Of a DNA stretch of 64,000 nucleotides, positions 27,129-35,558 are shown in pieces. The notes beneath the pieces were generated by a model, which was given only the letters and a program-made list of their open reading frames with translations, made no database searches and was not told the origin of the DNA. Position numbers and translations under genes: made by a program. The stretch covers positions 115,199 through 179,198 of the forward strand of contig JALHLK010000002.1 in the NCBI GenBank assembly GCA_022844565.1. The letters are read 5' to 3'. Source of the stretch: Saprospiraceae bacterium. Lineage in GTDB: Bacteria; Bacteroidota; Bacteroidia; Chitinophagales; Saprospiraceae. Position 1 is the first letter of the stretch. Every line of letters begins with the position of its first letter.

Positions 27129-28739
27129 TTATTGAACTCTATACATCATTACTGAAGGTTCGAGGAATTCTTCAGCTTCTTCGTATGGTATTTCCTTGTC
27201 TCCTTCAAATGCACTTATAAATATCAAGTGAACCTGATCGGGATACTCTTCATCATATTCAATCAGGTAGTCCAAAACGATTGGAGTGCCTTCGTCATCA
27301 TATATGAAGGTAATAAAATTATATTCAGTACCCTCAATTTCCTGTTTTCGAACAACCCAACTACCGGATTGATTGTCTGCTTCATCAGGATAGCTATCCA
27401 GAAAGGTCTCCGTATCAAAAGATGTAACAATAACATCGCCTGTTGCGGCATCATCCCATTCCCAATCTCCGCTAAAAAGCATGTTAAAATCTGTAATGGC
27501 CACGGAAGCAAAATTTGACTCATTGATGTTTTCGTCTTTAATAAATATCTCTAAACTTCCATTTTCATCTAAAGCCAAAAAATAATCACCTTGTTCTAGG
27601 TCAAAGTAATAATCTTCACCTTCAAATTCGTAACCTACGGTAGCAAATCCCTGCTTTAGAGTGACACTTTTTCCTGCATCTACTGACATGACCTTAACTT
27701 TGGACTCTACCCATTCTTTAGCAGGGTCATTATTGTCGACAAAAAAACTTAAATCATTTTGTGAGTAATTGAAGATCTTAATACTCCCTTTTGACGGTGG
27801 TTGAACATTTGCAGGTGGCTGGTTTGAATTATTATTACCCGACTTTGATTTTGGCATCGAATATGCTTTAGCTGTCTGATTTTTAATTCCTTCCTGGGCG
27901 AGTCTTGCCCTATCCTCTGCAGGCATACGCATAAACATTTGGGATGTTTTATCTTTGGCATCTGTAAAAATCTGTGCCCAATTATCTACAGGCTTCTTTA
28001 TAAGACCTTCTTTTATAAGATGATATGTAAAAAATCCACCGTAGTCATTATTAGAATATGCATATTCTCCCTCAGTTGCTGCACTTAAATGCATCGTACC
28101 TTCATAACCTAGAAATAAATCTTTATATATTTGATCATATTCCCCTGCTTCAATCTTTTGGCCACTTCTGCTTATACTTCTCGACGCAGATAGACCATCT
28201 ATTGAATTTGAACAACAATCAGAAATAAGCATATTTAATCGTGCATTTTTCGATTTGATAATAGAAGCCACTTCTTCTCTTCCTAAATTTTTCTCATCTG
28301 CTGTCAGCATATATGTTTTGCCTTTTTCCATCAATCCGTGTCCTGAAAAGTAATACAAAACGATATCATCATTTCCACATTGTATGGATTTAAGTGTGTT
28401 AACAATGTTTGCCATTGTTGCCTTTGTACCTTGTAAAACAGTTTTTTGAACTTTGGCAATATTGCGTTTTTCAAGTATATCTAACATCTGTGACATTGTA
28501 CCAAGATCAACTCTAAGGCTTTGAGCTATCCCATTGTTTTCAGGTGTTACATAATGGTCACATATCACCAGCACTGCTTTAATATTAACGACGCCTATGG
28601 GTCTGTCCGTTTTTTTGATATCTATACAAGCTTCGAATATTGGATTATTTGCTTTACAAACGCTGTAAGGTTCCATAGCAGACAATAGTTGTATTTCAGC
28701 TAAAAATAAACTGAAAAGTATCAGTATTCTAATTTTCAT
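27129..28739 (-). CDS. Caspase-like (peptidase C14) secreted protein
   Basis: 536 residues with signal peptide (MKIRILILFSLFLAEIQLLS). The caspase-like domain covers about 50-280, with catalytic His134 in YYFSGHG and Cys176 in LISDCCSNS; the doubled Cys leaves 175 as a possible alternative. After a low-complexity linker (KSKSGNNNSNQPPANVQPPS near 300) comes a 220-residue beta-rich domain of two lipocalin-like parts (ATVGYEFEGEDYYFDL, FLDSYPDEADNQSGSWVVRK). Bacterial C14 proteins are proteases with roles in stress or cell death; the signal peptide implies an envelope location. A TACATTTG box precedes the gene on the minus strand. Confidence 0.82.
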   Translation of the reverse strand: MKIRILILFSLFLAEIQLLSAMEPYSVCKANNPIFEACIDIKKTDRPIGVVNIKAVLVICDHYVTPENNGIAQSLRVDLGTMSQMLDILEKRNIAKVQKTVLQGTKATMANIVNTLKSIQCGNDDIVLYYFSGHGLMEKGKTYMLTADEKNLGREEVASIIKSKNARLNMLISDCCSNSIDGLSASRSISRSGQKIEAGEYDQIYKDLFLGYEGTMHLSAATEGEYAYSNNDYGGFFTYHLIKEGLIKKPVDNWAQIFTDAKDKTSQMFMRMPAEDRARLAQEGIKNQTAKAYSMPKSKSGNNNSNQPPANVQPPSKGSIKIFNYSQNDLSFFVDNNDPAKEWVESKVKVMSVDAGKSVTLKQGFATVGYEFEGEDYYFDLEQGDYFLALDENGSLEIFIKDENINESNFASVAITDFNMLFSGDWEWDDAATGDVIVTSFDTETFLDSYPDEADNQSGSWVVRKQEIEGTEYNFITFIYDDEGTPIVLDYLIEYDEEYPDQVHLIFISAFEGDKEIPYEEAEEFLEPSVMMYRVQ

Positions 28740-28826
28740 ATTTTTATCTATTTAATATACACAAATGTATAGAATTATAGCAATAAAATATTTTAATACA
28801 GTAAGTTTTTACTCATGACCTTTCCA

Positions 28827-28977
28827 GCAAGCTTGCAGCTATGTGCAAAAATTACATTTCGAAGGATTTCCTGCACTGTTTGCAATGGAATGGCAACCAA
28901 TGTATTTGTACCATAAAAAAGATAAACTTTGAGGCTTATTCTGTCTGCCCAACTTCTACCATAGCTCTTGTTATGTG
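28827..28977 (-). other. attC-like recombination site C (degenerate)
   Basis: Minus strand: CACATAACAAGAGCTATGG on one side and CACATAGCTGCAAGCTTGC on the other, so AGCTATG pairs with CATAGCT. The arrangement matches site B (TAACAACGGCTATG ... CATAGCCTTGAACGTTTTGC), but the expected AACGTT core is AAGCTT. It closes the CPBP cassette. A 62-codon frame over it (28841) is not a gene. Confidence 0.45.
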
Positions 28978-28990
28978 TTGGTACTGTTCT

Positions 28991-29686
28991 CTATGGTGTT
29001 TCAACTTGCACATGTCGCTTGAGAATTAAATATCCAGCTATAAGTACTGAAATTTTAGGAAGTAGAAGCATCGTAAAAAACGCAGCATAAGAAATTGTCA
29101 CAGTTGGTGGTGGTGCTGCTAATGTAAAAATATGATTGCCAATTGCTGTCTCTGGAAAAATATAGTTTTGTGTCAAGTTCCAGCCGTAATGAATTGCAAA
29201 AGGCATAAGTAACGAATATGTCCTTGAGTAAGAATATGCTAACAAAAGCCCCATGGCAAATGTGAAAGTGAATACGATTGCCATTTGTGTCAAATTGCCC
29301 CAAACCCCTGCATTAATCCAATGCAAAAGTGCAAAAAATATAGAAGTAATTATTATAGCTTTTGTCTGTCCAAATCTTTTAATTAGAATGTAAAGTAAGG
29401 CTCCCCTACAAATCAATTCCTCTGTCAAAACGGTCCTGAACTGATACCAAGTTTCAAGCAAAATTGATTCAATTGTGAAGGATTTTGTTATTACATATTC
29501 TTCTTTAGCAAAATACATTCTCAAAAGAAAAGCAGACGCAGAGATTAAAGCAGATACTATAAAAAGAATAGTAAAATACTTTAGTCTGTCTTGTGTAGGT
29601 TTCAAACCAATTACAGATAAGCTTTGCTTTTCAAATATCCAAATTAGTAACCAAGAAATTGCAAGCAGTCCAATTAGTTGTAGCAT
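28991..29686 (-). CDS. CPBP-family intramembrane metalloprotease (cassette gene)
   Basis: 231 residues, seven or eight hydrophobic segments. The CAAX-protease/bacteriocin-processing motifs are all present: EELICR (EExxxR) in VLTEELICRGALLYILIKR, FALLH (FxxxH), and HYGWN (HxxxN) in FAIHYGWNLTQN. Catalyses proteolysis within the membrane; in bacteria often tied to bacteriocin immunity or signalling. It sits alone between two attC-like sites in an integron-type cassette, all reading leftward. Confidence 0.88.
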   Translation of the reverse strand: MLQLIGLLAISWLLIWIFEKQSLSVIGLKPTQDRLKYFTILFIVSALISASAFLLRMYFAKEEYVITKSFTIESILLETWYQFRTVLTEELICRGALLYILIKRFGQTKAIIITSIFFALLHWINAGVWGNLTQMAIVFTFTFAMGLLLAYSYSRTYSLLMPFAIHYGWNLTQNYIFPETAIGNHIFTLAAPPPTVTISYAAFFTMLLLPKISVLIAGYLILKRHVQVETP

Positions 29687-29847
29687 TATAATATTTTAAA
29701 TTTGAAGCGTAAAGTGGATTTAGCTTTTAAATTTTCTAAAAAAGAGTTGCTAAGATATGCTAACAAATTACCTGAGCCAATCCATCTTTGGCATTTTAAC
29801 AATAAAACAAAAAAAAGTTGTTCATTCATTTTGTCTTAATTGGGCAA

Positions 29848-29913
29848 AACGTTCAAGGCTATGTGATGGATGAAGCGATAGCGAATCTATCATCATAGCC
29901 GTTGTTACATCAG
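29848..29913 (-). other. attC-like recombination site B
   Basis: Minus strand, 66 bp: starts CTGATGTAAC, then AACGGCTATGATGATAG, loop, CATCACATAGCC, and ends TTGAAC-GTTTTGCCC. GGCTATG pairs with CATAGCC. Its left box CTGATGTAAC is the exact complement of the first ten bases of the cassette it closes (GTTACATCAG at site A), the rule that holds for integron gene cassettes. Confidence 0.75.
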
Positions 29914-29923
29914 GTTTTTAATT

Positions 29924-30232
29924 TTACACCATTTGAACTTCTCCTAATTTTTCTACATTAAAACTAACTTTTGCTTTAAGCGCGTTCATCACTTTTAATA
30001 ATGTTCCTATAGTTATATTTGATTTACCATTTTCTAGCTTAGAGATTTGAGCTCTTTGAACACCAACTAATTCACCCAATTGATCTTGGGTTAAATTATT
30101 CGAAATTCTCAAGGCTTTTATTTCTTCAGCGAGTAACTCAATTTTGAGCTCTTGTTCATACTTATCACGCTTAGGTGTTCCGATTTTGCCTAAATGTTTT
30201 TCTTTCAATTCTTCTACACTTGTGAGTTTCAT
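29924..30232 (-). CDS. HigA-like antitoxin (XRE-family HTH)
   Basis: 102 residues. The HTH_3 motif is clear: LRISNNLTQDQLGELVGVQR followed by AQISKLENGKSNITIGTLLK. The N-terminal 35 residues would be the toxin-neutralising part. Its start overlaps the toxin stop by four bases (toxin first, then antitoxin), the higBA order. Expected to bind the toxin and repress the shared promoter. Confidence 0.85.
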   Translation of the reverse strand: MKLTSVEELKEKHLGKIGTPKRDKYEQELKIELLAEEIKALRISNNLTQDQLGELVGVQRAQISKLENGKSNITIGTLLKVMNALKAKVSFNVEKLGEVQMV

Positions 30233-30585
30233 ATTTTATCTTTTTTTTGTTCAAAATATTTGTTCATGCTTCGTTTGGCTTTTTCAATTTCATGCCTTGG
30301 AGTTTTATTAGTTTTCTTATCTAAACCATGTGTTCCTAAAATTAGGGTTTGCTTGTCTAGAGTTGAGTCCCAAAATGCAAAAATTCTATAAAATTTGGAT
30401 GAATCACGTTCTCTAAATTCCCAAATTTCATCTTCCAAATGTTTGAACCAATCTCCTTTATGTCCTGATTCTACTTTTTCGAAGGATTTGAAAAATTTAG
30501 CTTTAATTTTTTCATCAATTTCATCGAAATAGCTAGTTGCTTCATCTAGCAATTTAACTTTAATAGGTTTTGATAACTTTCGCAT
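30229..30585 (-). CDS. HigB/RelE-superfamily toxin (phage-derived Gp49-like)
   Basis: 118 residues. The stretch VESGHKGDWFKHLEDEIWEF followed by RERDSSKFYRIFAFWD and LILGTHGLDKKTNKTPRHEI is typical of HigB-like Gp49 toxins, ribosome-dependent mRNA endonucleases. Gene order toxin-antitoxin and overlap with the XRE gene support the assignment. The pair forms one gene cassette between attC-like sites A and B; toxin-antitoxin cassettes are known to stabilise integron arrays. Confidence 0.85.
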   Translation of the reverse strand: MRKLSKPIKVKLLDEATSYFDEIDEKIKAKFFKSFEKVESGHKGDWFKHLEDEIWEFRERDSSKFYRIFAFWDSTLDKQTLILGTHGLDKKTNKTPRHEIEKAKRSMNKYFEQKKDKI

Positions 30586-30643
30586 TCACAAAAATACAAA
30601 AGTTTCTTTATATGGAACAAATATTTTTATGATAATCTGATGT

Positions 30644-30773
30644 AACGTTTTGCGGGTTTAAGAAGTTGGGGATTTCGGAGCACAAAACTGTCAAGTCACC
30701 ACAAAAGTTAATGCGAGGTAGAATGTTCAATTAATCACTGAGCCCCCAATTTCTTAAACCCGCTGTTAGTGGC
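30644..30773 (-). other. attC-like recombination site A
   Basis: Minus strand, about 130 bp: GCCACTAAC, then AGCGGGTTTAAGAAATTGGGG, an 80-nt loop, CCCCAACTTCTTAAACCCGC, and AAAAC-GTTACATCAG. The arms pair almost perfectly. GCCACTAAC is the exact complement of GTTAGTGGC, the first bases of the cassette it closes (31950-31958). The layout is that of long attC sites such as the Vibrio repeats (TAACAAACG ... GGGCGTTA). Confidence 0.75.
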
Positions 30774-30820
30774 TGGCATTCTCTTCGGATTAAAATTGTC
30801 TTGGTGGTTGTGTCTTCATT

Positions 30821-31924
30821 TTAATCTTCAATATTTGTAAGGTTATACTTCACACTTTTATATACCATTTCGCCATAAGTAAAATCTCCTTCAGGTTTCT
30901 GATAAATCAATTTTGCTTTGCTTGGCAAATAGTATCCATTTATCATTCGGTAATTTTCAACAGGTGTTGCCCAAGGATAACTGTTGTATTGTTTTCCATC
31001 GGTATCATAGCGGTCATTGCTTATGAAGTTTACCAATTCACCTTTTTCGTTGAAGTAAAGCACCGCACTTATGCTGATATTCCCATTTTTAAAAATGCCT
31101 TTTACAGAGGTGTCGTTTATAATTTCCCAAGTTATTCTTCTGTCAATTAAGGTCGCAGGGGCAATAAAACACATATCGTTAAAAAGTGTTACCGTTTCAG
31201 CCTGGTTCATCTTGTCGCCTTTGGCATCTACCACTTTCAGCCAATTCAACATTTTTACTTCAAAAGTTGCAGTTTCGTTTTGGTATAGATGCAGTCCCGT
31301 TGCTGGTAAGCCCATTTTACTTGCTTCGATAAAAAAGTAGCGTGACGGTTTTGGGTAGAAGTTATATTGAACCGATTGAAATTTCATATATGCATCTTCG
31401 GTTTTACCACGCATACCGCCTACAAACTCTGCCCTGAAATTCTTAATCTTTGGTTGTCCAAGTGATTTGGTATAATGAAAATACTTTTGCACAACCACAG
31501 GCAAATGAGCAATGTCGTTTTCGGTCAAAATCTCAGAGGAAAGCGTGTTGTTTACTGAAAAATCATTTTTCACTTGATTGGCAAACTCACTTTTCAATAA
31601 ATAAGAACCTAAACTTACCAATGAAACCACTAAAATAATCAGGTTGGGGATTGTGCCAAACTTAGCATCTTTCCAAAACATTACGACAAGAATTTGCGAA
31701 ATCACCATAGCAGTAAGTCCAACAAGCCATGCATATTTGGTGTTTGTAAAGTGCAAAATTCCATAAATCACAAAAAGGGCAGTTGCTGTCAGCCAAAATA
31801 GTCCCATTGGTTTTGATATAGGAAGTGTCAACTCTTTTATTTCCTTAAAACCAAAGCCTTTTATAAATCCAAGCAAGTGAATTAGTCCGTGCAGTAATAC
31901 AATTATTAAAAATACTATTCTCAT
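30821..31924 (-). CDS. DUF6544-family membrane protein (cassette gene)
   Basis: 367 residues from the ATG at 31924 (MRIVFLIIVLLHGLIHLLGF); an upstream ATG at 31978 would place the start across the cassette junction. Four or five N-terminal membrane segments, then a soluble domain of about 230 residues (VQKYFHYTKSLGQPKIKNFR, MGLPATGLHLYQNETATF, MCFIAPATLIDRRITWEI) typical of DUF6544. Function unknown. The start codon lies 26 bp from the cassette's GTTAGTGGC boundary, as usual for cassettes. Confidence 0.75.
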   Translation of the reverse strand: MRIVFLIIVLLHGLIHLLGFIKGFGFKEIKELTLPISKPMGLFWLTATALFVIYGILHFTNTKYAWLVGLTAMVISQILVVMFWKDAKFGTIPNLIILVVSLVSLGSYLLKSEFANQVKNDFSVNNTLSSEILTENDIAHLPVVVQKYFHYTKSLGQPKIKNFRAEFVGGMRGKTEDAYMKFQSVQYNFYPKPSRYFFIEASKMGLPATGLHLYQNETATFEVKMLNWLKVVDAKGDKMNQAETVTLFNDMCFIAPATLIDRRITWEIINDTSVKGIFKNGNISISAVLYFNEKGELVNFISNDRYDTDGKQYNSYPWATPVENYRMINGYYLPSKAKLIYQKPEGDFTYGEMVYKSVKYNLTNIED

Positions 31925-31949
31925 TGTTGTCGTCTTTCTTGTTATGCTT

Positions 31950-31992
31950 GCCACTAACATCTCGCTATACGCCACCATGGCGTATATTTTAG
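31950..31992 (-). other. Upstream cassette junction (half attC or attI-like)
   Basis: Minus strand: TATACGCC-atg-gTGGCGTATA hairpin, then GCGAGAT-GTTAGTGGC. GTTAGTGGC is the box complementary to the left box of site A. The left part of a normal attC (TAAC box) is missing, so this is a truncated attC or another kind of joining site. The 31993-32350 stretch has no gene; a hairpin CGTCTCAA/TTGAGACG lies at 32243-32266 with CTCAAATGAT repeated just after it. Confidence 0.5.
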
Positions 31993-32351
31993 AAGTAAAT
32001 CTAAGACTCTTTCTTTAAATATCCAAATCGTCTATTAGATTTTCAATATCTTATAAACATGAAGAGTCAAGTGGGTTTAATGTGAATATTTCATAAAGAA
32101 GGGTGGCTAAGATATTCTTACATAACTTGTGATTAATGATATCATTGGTTCAACTTTTGAATTTTCTTCCTTTTCATTTTCAAAATTAATTGATTAAAAA
32201 ATCATCTCTTTCAACAAAATTTCATCCTTTTTACCCCTTTTACGTCTCAAATGATCCATTGAGACGCCTCAAATGATATCCTGCGTCTTCGACCATGGTA
32301 CTTGACTTCATCTTTGTGACATAATTTTTTTACACAATAAAATATATAAAG

Positions 32352-32699
32352 ATGAAAAATTTATTAACATTTGTACTTTTTCTTTTTCTGATGTCATCAT
32401 GTGCTTTGACATCAACCACATTGATCCAACCTAATCAGTCATTTGTGCTTGGGGATAATGAGCATGGAAGCTTTTCGGTTAGGCTTAAAAATATTTCTCC
32501 AAATAAGTTGGAACTTTGGAAGGCTCCGATCGATGGAGGGCAGCACTCACCTGTAAATGTTGAATCGAATGAAACGGTAAAAGTTAAAGTACCAAAGAAT
32601 ACGGCCCTGAGAATTGACAATAAGAATGCTACAGAGGCAAGTGTGGAGCTTTTGGTAAAAGGAGATGTTGGCTTATCAATGGGGTATAAAAAGAATTAA
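32352..32699 (+). CDS. Hypothetical lipoprotein
   Basis: 115 residues with lipobox LMSSC (Cys17). The mature part is a single small beta domain (SFVLGDNEHGSFSVRLKNIS, VKVKVPKNTALRIDNKNATE). No family recognised. It begins a tight three-gene unit with DoxX (3-bp gap) and another lipoprotein (4-bp gap). Confidence 0.65.
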   Translation: MKNLLTFVLFLFLMSSCALTSTTLIQPNQSFVLGDNEHGSFSVRLKNISPNKLELWKAPIDGGQHSPVNVESNETVKVKVPKNTALRIDNKNATEASVELLVKGDVGLSMGYKKN

Positions 32700-32702
32700 G
32701 AT

Positions 32703-33179
32703 ATGAAAAGAATATTCAAATCTGTTTTAATACCCCATTGGGCACAGGATGTATTTATTGCCATCCCTAGAGTGGTCTACGGATATTTATTGGCTACGAG
32801 TTTTGGAGCATCTAAATTTGGGTTGCCTTGGTCTCCTGAAGATGCTAACCTTGGTCTTTTTGAAGTGGCATTTTGGTTTCCAACTGATGTGGCTGCATTT
32901 GGACCTCCTTTTTCGTGGTTTCCAGCTTTTTTTGCTTGGATGGCAGCTTTTAGCGAGGCGGTAGGTGGGATTTTTTGGGTCATTGGATTTAATACGCGGA
33001 TTACTTCTTTTTTACTCTTTTGTACGATGTTGGTGGCTGTGTTTTTACAACAAGGTCATAATGGCATGTGGAATATGTTGCCTGGTCTTGGATTTCTATG
33101 GCTGAGTATGATTTATATGGTCATAGGTTCAGGCAGATTTGGGGTGGACCATTTTATTTATAACAAATTAAACAAATAA
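32703..33179 (+). CDS. DoxX-family membrane protein
   Basis: 158 residues with four membrane helices and the DoxX pattern: VVYGYLLATSFGASKFGLPW, then FAWMAAFSEAVGGIFWVIGF, NTRITSFLLFCTMLVAVF and a final helix. DoxX-like proteins are linked to quinone or redox processes; the exact activity here is unknown. Middle gene of the unit 32352-33549. Confidence 0.82.
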   Translation: MKRIFKSVLIPHWAQDVFIAIPRVVYGYLLATSFGASKFGLPWSPEDANLGLFEVAFWFPTDVAAFGPPFSWFPAFFAWMAAFSEAVGGIFWVIGFNTRITSFLLFCTMLVAVFLQQGHNGMWNMLPGLGFLWLSMIYMVIGSGRFGVDHFIYNKLNK

Positions 33180-33183
33180 GAAA

Positions 33184-33549
33184 ATGAATAAAACAATAAT
33201 TGCGCTGCTTTTAATAGCCATTGGATTATGCTCTTGTGTACAAAAAACTTATGAGCGAAAAGTCAAATTTATCTTGGACGTTAGCAAAATCGAAAATATC
33301 AAAACGGTAGGAATCAGAGGATCTAACAATCCCTTGTCATGGCAAAAAGATGTAGAGATGACACCTATTTTTAAAGATAGCATCTACGCGGTGGATGTAA
33401 CTTTTGTAACCGGATATCTTGGAGCCGAAGTGAAGTTTGTGGTAAATGGTGAGTTTGAATTTCAAAATCAAGAAAATCGGAGAATTCCTTTTGATCTGAC
33501 AAAGGATACAACGATGTATTATGCGATTTACAATAATTTATCCCAATAA
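33184..33549 (+). CDS. Small lipoprotein with carbohydrate-binding-like (CBM20/48-type) fold
   Basis: 121 residues, lipobox GLCSC (Cys18). The mature domain (KVKFILDVSKIENIKTVGIR, GSNNPLSWQKDVEMTP, VTFVTGYLGAEVKFVVNGEF) resembles starch-binding or AMPK-type CBM domains, where a strand with NPLSW-like text precedes the ligand site. Binding partner unknown. Last gene of the DoxX unit. The gap to 33701 contains a small CCATGG hairpin near 33652. Confidence 0.6.
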   Translation: MNKTIIALLLIAIGLCSCVQKTYERKVKFILDVSKIENIKTVGIRGSNNPLSWQKDVEMTPIFKDSIYAVDVTFVTGYLGAEVKFVVNGEFEFQNQENRRIPFDLTKDTTMYYAIYNNLSQ

Positions 33550-33701
33550 TTAATATCAAACATAATGGTCCTAAAATGGATTGGAAGCATGATTTTGTGA
33601 TGATTTTTGGATAAAAATCTCGCCAAAATCATATGGGCTTTTTATTTATAACCATGGTTTGAAACCCATGGCAATTGAAAAATATAATTAAATTAATAAA
33701 A

Positions 33702-34385
33702 ATGAAAAAATTAATAACAACATCTTTGATCATGATGATCACCATTTACTCATCTTTCACACAAGGCAAACCGCTCAGAGGAAGTGGAAATATCAAAGAA
33801 ATCACCTATACCAAAGGTGGTTATGACAGATTGAACGTATTAGACTTCGAAGGCAAAATTGATGTACAAATCGGTAAAAAACACAACGTACAAATTTCAA
33901 TTGATGACAATATTGCTAATTTAGTAGAATTTGAATTGGATGAATCTGAAAAGGAATTGACAATCAGAATAAAAGAAAATAAAAATGGCAGATTGTACCT
34001 AGAAGATGTCAACGCAACTATCTTGATCACTATGCCTAAAGCTTCAGTGATCAAACATAGGGGCAATAGCAATATGAATGTCTTTGGCATAGTAGGTCGA
34101 AATTTTAGAATGGACCAACAAGGCAATGGAGACGTAAGGTTGTTTGGAAATGTAGATGACCTAGATATTTCGAAACTGGGAAATGGCGGTGTTTTTGCGG
34201 AGAAGCTTATTTGCAAAACTGCAAATATCAATTCTATAGGTAATGGCAATGTCAAAATTGATGCTTCGGATTCATTTTTTGCTAAAGGGGCCGGCAATGG
34301 AGATGTAATACAAGTGGGAAAAGGTAATTCCAAAGCTTTTTCTACTATTATCGGAAATGGGGATATCATAAAGAAGTCGAATTAG
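33702..34385 (+). CDS. GIN-domain (head_GIN, DUF2807) secreted protein
   Basis: 227 residues from ATG 33702 (MKKLITTSLIMMITIYSSFT); an in-frame TTG upstream is unlikely. The mature protein is a right-handed stacked-strand domain with repeated Gly-Asn motifs: RGSGNIKEI, HRGNSNMNVFG, QQGNGDVRLFG, KLGNGGVFAE, SIGNGNVKI, GAGNGDV, IIGNGDIIKK. This is the GIN domain common in Bacteroidota, presumed to be adhesive or anti-sigma associated. It precedes a membrane AraC gene by 44 bp. Confidence 0.85.
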   Translation: MKKLITTSLIMMITIYSSFTQGKPLRGSGNIKEITYTKGGYDRLNVLDFEGKIDVQIGKKHNVQISIDDNIANLVEFELDESEKELTIRIKENKNGRLYLEDVNATILITMPKASVIKHRGNSNMNVFGIVGRNFRMDQQGNGDVRLFGNVDDLDISKLGNGGVFAEKLICKTANINSIGNGNVKIDASDSFFAKGAGNGDVIQVGKGNSKAFSTIIGNGDIIKKSN

Positions 34386-34429
34386 TAAATGATAATACCT
34401 ACCTTTGTAATCCAATTTAAAAAGATTTT

Positions 34430-35554
34430 ATGACATTTTTTTCTTTACCATGGATGTTTAGTCTCAAAACCACGGGTCTACAATTTGGCTATTTTTTTGG
34501 TTTGTTGTTTTTCCTTATTTTCATCATTCGAGGCATTAAAGAGGAAAGATTATCCGACGTTTTACTTGGGTTTATAATGTTTTTCATGGCCATGCTATTG
34601 CAAGATTATACGTTTGGTTTTGTCGGAATCAACTATTTGTGGGAAGAGCTAGATGGTTGGCCACGTCATTTCCCATGGATATTTCCTGCTACTGTCTATT
34701 TCTACTTTATGGCCCAAACCAATGTACAATTCAAATTTAGCAAAAGTCATAGCATTCATTTGTTGCCGTATATCCTTTATTTAGTATTGTCAATTTTACT
34801 AATTATCTTTGGATTGACGCCAAGTACTGGTTTATTTAGTTCTCCATTTCGTACGTATTGGCATGTATTTTATTACGTCATTAATTATGGAGGGATATTT
34901 TATTACTTTATAAAATGTATTAAAATATACAAAAACTATAAATCATGGACAGAAAATGAATATTCTAATACCTATGCTTTGGAGTTGAAATGGCTAAGAA
35001 ATTTTCTACTATTTTTCTTGATAGGAGCGATCTTACATCTCGTAAACTCCATCGTTGACCTCATATTTGACCTTCCATACGATCAAGACTACTATTGGCA
35101 ACTCTTTACGGTCGTAACCATCATCTATGTAGGGATATCTGGACTCCTGCAAGATCAAGAAAGAAATATAATGTATAAAGTGTATGAAAAAGCTACAGAA
35201 AAACCTAAGGTAAGGGTAAATGCAGAAGAATATTTGGCATTAAAAGAGAAGCTACAAATATATATGAACACCAAAAAACCATACCTTAACCCTGATCTTA
35301 CATTAAGAGATCTTGCATCACAATTGAGTACCAATACCACTTCCCTTTCCGCCTTGATCAATAGCATCTTTGAAAAAAATTTTAATGATTTCATCAATGA
35401 ATACCGAGTCCTAGAATTTGAAAGTGCCATAAAAGATGCATCTAATAAAAACTTGACATTGGTGGCGATAGCATATGATTGCGGATTTAACTCCAAAGCT
35501 ACATTTAATAGAGCTGTCAAAAAGGTTACGGGCAAAATGCCTAGTGAGTTGTAG
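34430..35554 (+). CDS. Membrane-anchored AraC-type regulator
   Basis: 374 residues. The first 240 form about seven membrane helices (TTGLQFGYFFGLLFFLIFII, LLGFIMFFMAMLLQ, HLLPYILYLVLSILLIIFGL). The C-terminal 110 are an AraC HTH domain: LTLRDLASQLSTNTTSLSAL with NDFINEYRVLEFESAI and LVAIAYDCGFNSKATFNRA. This architecture senses a signal in the membrane and binds DNA from it. Cotranscription with the GIN gene is possible. Confidence 0.88.
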   Translation: MTFFSLPWMFSLKTTGLQFGYFFGLLFFLIFIIRGIKEERLSDVLLGFIMFFMAMLLQDYTFGFVGINYLWEELDGWPRHFPWIFPATVYFYFMAQTNVQFKFSKSHSIHLLPYILYLVLSILLIIFGLTPSTGLFSSPFRTYWHVFYYVINYGGIFYYFIKCIKIYKNYKSWTENEYSNTYALELKWLRNFLLFFLIGAILHLVNSIVDLIFDLPYDQDYYWQLFTVVTIIYVGISGLLQDQERNIMYKVYEKATEKPKVRVNAEEYLALKEKLQIYMNTKKPYLNPDLTLRDLASQLSTNTTSLSALINSIFEKNFNDFINEYRVLEFESAIKDASNKNLTLVAIAYDCGFNSKATFNRAVKKVTGKMPSEL

Positions 35555-35558
35555 AGCG

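Noticed and set aside
28841..29029. 62-codon frame left of the CPBP gene
   Set aside because: Lies across an attC-like site and the gene end; no protein features.
33821..34369. 182-codon minus-strand frame opposite the GIN gene
   Set aside because: Antisense shadow made by the Gly-Asn repeats; the plus-strand protein has a clear signal peptide and domain.
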